From positions 124,001 to 188,000 of the forward strand of contig NZ_JAERMU010000004.1 of NCBI RefSeq assembly GCF_016756775.1: a stretch of DNA of 64,000 nucleotides. The letters run 5' to 3'. Position numbers and translations under genes: made by a program. Position 1 is the first letter of the stretch. The number at the start of each line of letters is the position of its first letter. The DNA comes from Dryocola clanedunensis subsp. sulfonylureivorans (GTDB lineage Bacteria; Pseudomonadota; Gammaproteobacteria; Enterobacterales; Enterobacteriaceae). Below are positions 60,207 to 64,000 of this stretch, in pieces. Under the pieces are notes generated by a model. The model saw only the letters and a list, made by a program, of their open reading frames with translations. It made no database searches and was not told the DNA's origin.

Positions 60207-61310
60207 TCACGCGGCGGCTTCGATGCGGCCACGCCCGGCATTTTTCGCTTTATAAAGCGCAATGTCCGCCGCCTTCAGCCAGCCACGATAGTTGGACATT
60301 CGCTTATCAAATTCCGCTACGCCGACGCTAATTCGTAGCACAACCTGTGGCGCGCAGGGCAGCCGAAAGCCATCCAGATGCTCACAAACCCTCACCATTG
60401 ACTGAATGGCGCTCTCTTTGGGCGTGCCGGACATAATCACGCCAAACTCATCTCCGCCGAAACGCCCAATCACATCCGTCATCCGCAAGGTGAGCTGCAA
60501 ATGCTCGGTGATGGCAACGATAGCCTCATCGCCCACATCGTGGCCGAAAGTGTCGTTGATGCCTTTAAAATGGTCGATATCGATGAGCAGGAGCGTGGCC
60601 TGCCGCTGGTAGCGCTGGCAGTTATCATATTCGTTATGCAGCAGGTGTTCCCAGTGGCGGCGATTGAAAACGCCGGTCATCCCGTCGCGGGTGCTCAGGT
60701 GCATCAGATGGCGCTTGTGCTCCGCAAGCTTAATGGCTGTCCGGTAGCTGACCAGCCCGTAGTAAACAGGATAAATAATCAGCATGGGCAGACAAATCCA
60801 GACCTGGGAAGGCATGGTTTCGAGATTCAATGGCATCGCCGTCAGCCCCAGCGTGAGCAGGCACGACAGCACGATAGTCAGCAGGCCGCCCAGGAATAGC
60901 TTCACGCCGCCGCAGCCGATGTTATTCATACAAGTCATGGTAACAATCAGCGCGGAAGGCAGCGCGTTCATCCCCATCACCGCAATCCACATTCCCCCCA
61001 TGCCGGCGTCCAGCATCAGATTACGCCTTTCAGCCCAGGCGGGATCGGCCGCCCTGTCCGCAACCTGCCAGGCAAAGTGGGGCCAGATAAAACCGTTCGC
61101 CACCAGCAATAGCCACCACCAGCCGGAAACGGGCTGTAGCACCAGCACGGAAGCCACACAGAAAAAGCCGGTGGCAAGCCCAATCACTCTGGGTATATAT
61201 ACACGTCGGGCGAATCGCCGCGCAGAGCGGTGGCGATCGTCATCAAGCCAGGTCGGGCAGTCCATAAATCCCCCGGAAAACCATCTGCTGAAGCCTTGTT
61301 CATCATTCAT
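60207..61310 (-). CDS. dgcC: Diguanylate cyclase DgcC (AdrA)
   Basis: 367 residues. An N-terminal MASE2 membrane domain with several helices (about residues 35-180) is followed by a GGDEF domain. The active site reads GRFGGDEF, and the inhibitory I-site RMTD stands five residues before it, so product feedback is likely kept. In enterics it makes cyclic-di-GMP for cellulose synthesis under CsgD. Start 61310 (MNDEQGF) matches E. coli; a later ATG at 61265 has a GGGGGA and remains possible. Confidence 0.93.
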   Translation of the reverse strand: MNDEQGFSRWFSGGFMDCPTWLDDDRHRSARRFARRVYIPRVIGLATGFFCVASVLVLQPVSGWWWLLLVANGFIWPHFAWQVADRAADPAWAERRNLMLDAGMGGMWIAVMGMNALPSALIVTMTCMNNIGCGGVKLFLGGLLTIVLSCLLTLGLTAMPLNLETMPSQVWICLPMLIIYPVYYGLVSYRTAIKLAEHKRHLMHLSTRDGMTGVFNRRHWEHLLHNEYDNCQRYQRQATLLLIDIDHFKGINDTFGHDVGDEAIVAITEHLQLTLRMTDVIGRFGGDEFGVIMSGTPKESAIQSMVRVCEHLDGFRLPCAPQVVLRISVGVAEFDKRMSNYRGWLKAADIALYKAKNAGRGRIEAAA

Positions 61311-61343
61311 GATATTTAGGAATATTCTGAAACATTTGGCGTA

Positions 61344-61349
61344 ATTATA
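61344..61349 (-). promoter_or_regulatory. -10 box of dgcC
   Basis: TATAAT preceded by C on the transcribed strand (CTATAATTA), as preferred by RpoS polymerase. The start would fall near 61337, 27 bases before the chosen ATG. No good -35, which fits an activator-dependent promoter. Confidence 0.55.
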
Positions 61350-61381
61350 GAGGGGGTATTCGGGGGGAAAGTATGATTTTT

Positions 61382-61409
61382 CGGGTGAGGCAGTGGCCCG
61401 ACTCACCCG
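61382..61409 (-). terminator. Hairpin after psiF
   Basis: CGGGTGAG and CTCACCCG form an 8-bp stem 16 bases past the psiF stop. No T run follows, so termination is uncertain. Confidence 0.4.
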
Positions 61410-61424
61410 TTGGAACTAAGCTGC

Positions 61425-61733
61425 CTATTTTTTCAGGCAGTGACTCATGAAGGTTTTTCTCGCATCGCCGCTCAGGGATTGCTTGCCCGCATCGGCGTTA
61501 CAGGACTTCATTTTTTGCTGCTGTGGCGTCAGGCTTTTCTGTGCCGGAGCTGTGCCAGCATTTTTCAGACAGCCGCTCATATAGCTCTTACGCTCGTCCC
61601 CTTTCAGGGTTTGCGCCGTCGCCTGTTGATTACAGCTTGTCATGCGCTGCTGCTGGGGCGTCATGGCTTTATCTGCCGCCGACGCCGACCCCACCACACC
61701 CGCCAGTAACACCATCACTAATGCAAATTTCAT
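61425..61733 (-). CDS. psiF: Phosphate-starvation-inducible protein PsiF
   Basis: 102-residue secreted protein. Signal peptide about residues 1-19, then two PsiF repeats that start LTPQQQ/MTPQQQ, each with a pair of Cys (MTSCNQQAT...SGCLKN and MKSCNADAG...SHCLKK). Function unknown. It lies 98 bases after phoA and is probably on the same PhoB-driven transcript. Confidence 0.92.
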   Translation of the reverse strand: MKFALVMVLLAGVVGSASAADKAMTPQQQRMTSCNQQATAQTLKGDERKSYMSGCLKNAGTAPAQKSLTPQQQKMKSCNADAGKQSLSGDARKTFMSHCLKK

Positions 61734-61831
61734 ATGACATTCCTTTTTGTTTTATCGCGCCTTAATTCTGGCTCGCGCCGCCGGAAAAGGCGAATAACTC
61801 ACCAGAATTTAAGAAAATGCCATACATTCTG

Positions 61832-63247
61832 TTAGGGTAATTCCAGCGCTGCTTTCATGGTGTAGAACAGATCTGTCTGGTCCGTTAAGCCCACGACATT
61901 CGCCGCCCCAGGGCCGTAGGCCGCAATACGAAGCTGCGTGCCGGTGTGCTCCTGGGCGTCCCCTTCCGAGTTGCCATAGCTGATGACCATGACCGAGCCG
62001 TCTTTCGTCTTCAGCGCCTGAGTCAGGCCCGGTGCTTTGGTATCCGGGGCGACAATCTGGCTGGAGTGCGCGTGGTCAGCGGTGACGACCACCAGCGTGT
62101 TGCCATCCTCACGGGCAAACGCCAGCGCTTTTTGCACCGCTTCGTCCAAATCCACCGTTTCGCCAATCTGGCCGCAAGGGTTAGCGGCATGGTCCTGTTT
62201 ATCAATAGACGCCCCCTCCACCTGCAGGAAGAAGCCCTTTTCATTGCCCTTCAGCAGCGTAATGGCCTTATCCGTCATCTGGGCGAGCGTTGGCACGCTG
62301 GCATCGCGCTGCGGGTTTGGCGTGCAGGTCACGGCGGGCTTATCAATATTGCCGTGATAGCTCGCCTTCGGCCCCTCCCAGAGCACCGGCATATTGCCCG
62401 GCGCAAACATGCCGATCAGCGGTTTTTGCTGATTAGCTTCGCGGATTGCCGCAAGCCCGCTGGCGTTATCCACCCACTGATAGCCCCTACTCTGCGCCTG
62501 CTCCCGCAACGTTTTTCCGTTCCACTCCCCTGCTTTGGCCGTCTCTGCAAATGTTGTCGCGCCCCCGCCTAACGTAACATCAGGGCGTGCATTGAGAAGC
62601 TGTTCGGTGATCGACCCTTTGCCACCGTTTTCCAGCGCATTCGCGGCACATTTTTCACTGGTCACCGTTGGGCCATAGCATTTACGCGATGTGACATGGG
62701 AGATAAGCGCGGCAGGCGTTGCATCCTGGATTTCCGCCGTGGAGACGTTGCCGGTCGCCTTGCCAGCGGCTTTCGCGAGCTCAAGTATGGTGGGATGGTC
62801 TTTACCGTTCACGTCCACGCCAAGCGCCCCGTTATAGGTTTTTACGCCGGTGCTCCATGCTGTAGCCGAGGCGGCAGAATCGGTCACGTAATCAGGCTTA
62901 TGGGATTTCTTATCCAGCGAATAATGGGTGTACTGCCCGGTCAGCGGCAGCGCATCAATGCCCCTGAAGAAGCCGCCAGCCCCTTCCGCATAGTTACGGG
63001 CCGCAGTGATTTCAGAATCCCCCATGCCGTCACCAATTAGCAGAATGACATTCTTAGCAGGCTGATTAATTAATGACGCACGTAACGCTTCGGTTCTGTC
63101 GCTATTAAGGCGTCGTGCGCCGCCGGGCTGGGTGATATCGCCGCTCGCCGCTCGTGTCTCTGGTGTTAAAGATATATTTTCCGCAAAGGTAAGCGGGGCG
63201 GTTAGCAGCAATGGGAATAAGGTTATAATTATTGTGCTCTGTTTCAC
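61832..63247 (-). CDS. phoA: Alkaline phosphatase
   Basis: 471-residue periplasmic phosphomonoesterase. Signal peptide about residues 1-22. The nucleophile Ser124 (102 in mature E. coli numbering) is in [12 protein letters not shown]. Metal ligands lie in [22 protein letters not shown] and TADHAHSSQ. Four Cys for the two disulfides are kept (KCYG, KCAA, TCTP, NPCGQ). A Pho box stands upstream. Confidence 0.97.
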   Translation of the reverse strand: MKQSTIIITLFPLLLTAPLTFAENISLTPETRAASGDITQPGGARRLNSDRTEALRASLINQPAKNVILLIGDGMGDSEITAARNYAEGAGGFFRGIDALPLTGQYTHYSLDKKSHKPDYVTDSAASATAWSTGVKTYNGALGVDVNGKDHPTILELAKAAGKATGNVSTAEIQDATPAALISHVTSRKCYGPTVTSEKCAANALENGGKGSITEQLLNARPDVTLGGGATTFAETAKAGEWNGKTLREQAQSRGYQWVDNASGLAAIREANQQKPLIGMFAPGNMPVLWEGPKASYHGNIDKPAVTCTPNPQRDASVPTLAQMTDKAITLLKGNEKGFFLQVEGASIDKQDHAANPCGQIGETVDLDEAVQKALAFAREDGNTLVVVTADHAHSSQIVAPDTKAPGLTQALKTKDGSVMVISYGNSEGDAQEHTGTQLRIAAYGPGAANVVGLTDQTDLFYTMKAALELP

Positions 63248-63311
63248 TTTATTTTCTCCATGTAAAAACTACAGGCATAAATAAACAACAGAGCAACAAT
63301 ATAAATAACAG

Positions 63312-63329
63312 ATGACAGTTAAATGACAG
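63312..63329 (-). promoter_or_regulatory. Pho box of phoA
   Basis: CTGTCATTTAACTGTCAT on the transcribed strand: two perfect CTGTCAT repeats. A -10-like TATATT follows. It lies just below the iraP stop. Confidence 0.93.
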
Positions 63330-63339
63330 CTTGCAGGTT

Positions 63340-63600
63340 TCAGCTCCGTGGGTGAGTCAATAACTTCTCTAAATACTGCTGCAAGAGTTGTGTGTCATGG
63401 GTGGTAACAACCCCCTTTGGGCGAGCGTCATGCATAGCAGCCTCAATACTGGTAATTAAAGCCTGCTGTTCACTTTGTTCCATGCGGCGCAGCAAGGCGG
63501 TAACAACAATTTCCAGCGCTTCGATCTGGGCCACAAACTCTTTCGACTCTTCTTCTTTTTCGGCGAGTTTAACCAGCAACTCAGCAATGAGATTTTTCAT
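63340..63600 (-). CDS. iraP: Anti-adaptor protein IraP
   Basis: 86-residue helical protein that binds RssB and so keeps RpoS from ClpXP under phosphate starvation. Typical start [20 protein letters not shown] and end LLTHPRS. The start at 63600 follows E. coli; two upstream ATGs in frame are ignored. Confidence 0.92.
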   Translation of the reverse strand: MKNLIAELLVKLAEKEEESKEFVAQIEALEIVVTALLRRMEQSEQQALITSIEAAMHDARPKGVVTTHDTQLLQQYLEKLLTHPRS

Positions 63601-63755
63601 AACCATTGTCCCTAAGGGGTTGAAAGCTGACGGTAACACTCCGTCTGGCGCTTTCCTAGTAGGCAGAGGTATTATTTTTATATGACAGTTTAATTATGTG
63701 CGAGAGCGCAAAAAACCTTACTGAATGACTTATTTATAAAATAGTATGGCGGAAG

Positions 63756-63787
63756 GGCTATTCCAGATTTTCTTTTCAGGAATAGCC
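63756..63787 (-). terminator. Hairpin after the MFS gene
   Basis: GGCTATTCC and GGAATAGCC form a 9-bp stem 18 bases past the stop at 63805. No clear T run. Confidence 0.4.
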
Positions 63788-63804
63788 ATATAAATTCCAG
63801 AAAA

Positions 63805-64000
63805 TTAACTCTGCCGCCGCTGACGCAGTAGCTCATCCTTCCGACGTTTATGATGTAACGCAATACCCAGCTGAATGATATTGATCAGCACCACTACGGC
63901 GGTGGCGGCAAATACCCAACGGAACCCGGCCATCGCGGACACGCCCGCGCCCATTAATGGTCCTACGACATTGCCCAGATACATAAACGACTGGTTGTAG
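63805..64000 (-). CDS. MFS efflux transporter, C-terminal end (MdtG-like)
   Basis: Only the last 64 residues are in the window; the frame is open at the edge and ends in TAA at 63805. The stretch YNQSFMYLGNVVGPLMGAG followed by a last membrane helix and a basic tail (HHKRRKDELLRQRRQS) fits the end of MdtG-type drug exporters. The assignment rests on this fragment. Confidence 0.65.
   Translation of the reverse strand, partial: YNQSFMYLGNVVGPLMGAGVSAMAGFRWVFAATAVVVLINIIQLGIALHHKRRKDELLRQRRQS

Overview
The window is chromosomal DNA of an enteric bacterium (Enterobacteriaceae, close to Enterobacter, Lelliottia or Leclercia). Gene order follows the E. coli K-12 segment that runs from cyo to phoA and iraP. 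Most proteins can be recognised as close relatives of the E. coli proteins. Several blocks are absent from K-12 at these positions, and the K-12 gene araJ is missing. The genus is an inference from gene content; no rRNA is present to settle it.

Layout. 1-2830: end of the cytochrome bo3 oxidase operon (cyoB partial, cyoC, cyoD, cyoE). 2938-6416: yajR, yajQ, panE, yajL. 6450-9344: an accessory pair, a periplasmic Ser-type sulfatase and its radical SAM maturase. 9556-15251: thiI, then xseB-ispA-dxs-yajO, which link isoprenoid, thiamine and pyridoxal precursor synthesis. 15312-21964: a complete four-gene Wadjet (JetABCD) anti-plasmid SMC system, inserted between yajO and pgpA. 22129-26209: pgpA, thiL, nusB, ribH, ribD, nrdR. 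26361-28177: yajI and the nucleoside channel tsx. 28438-33928: queA, tgt, yajC, secD, secF. 34033-39075: acpH, then an added peroxiredoxin and an added TrkG-like potassium transporter, then malZ. 39249-43067: a large S6-family autotransporter protease. 43367-48621: proY, brnQ and the PhoB/PhoR two-component system. 48949-53318: the SbcCD nuclease. 53428-58244: mak, rdgC, ppnP, aroM, yaiA, aroL, yaiI. 58244-59225: an added DUF421 membrane-protein pair. 59330-63600: proC, dgcC, psiF, phoA, iraP. 63805-64000: the end of an MFS exporter.

How the parts work together. PhoB/PhoR lies about 15 kb from phoA-psiF. Both phoB and phoA carry a clear Pho box, so this stretch is a phosphate-starvation neighbourhood; iraP adds the link to RpoS. 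The peroxiredoxin gene is preceded by an OxyR-like dyad directly abutting its -35 box. aroL carries a TrpR operator and a TyrR box, and tsx carries CRP and CytR-like sites. Intergenic regions hold at least eight copies of a palindromic element of about 31 bp, in two flavours (core GTGGAT or TCGGAT).

The most notable cargo is the Wadjet operon. It is a described defence system, but complete here and with its key ATPase and Toprim residues visible. Next come the sulfatase and maturase pair, the autotransporter protease with a short signal peptide, and the DUF421 pair of unknown role. Three of the five insertions sit at junctions where the flanking core genes converge. I found no CRISPR array, tRNA, rRNA, transposase or integrase.
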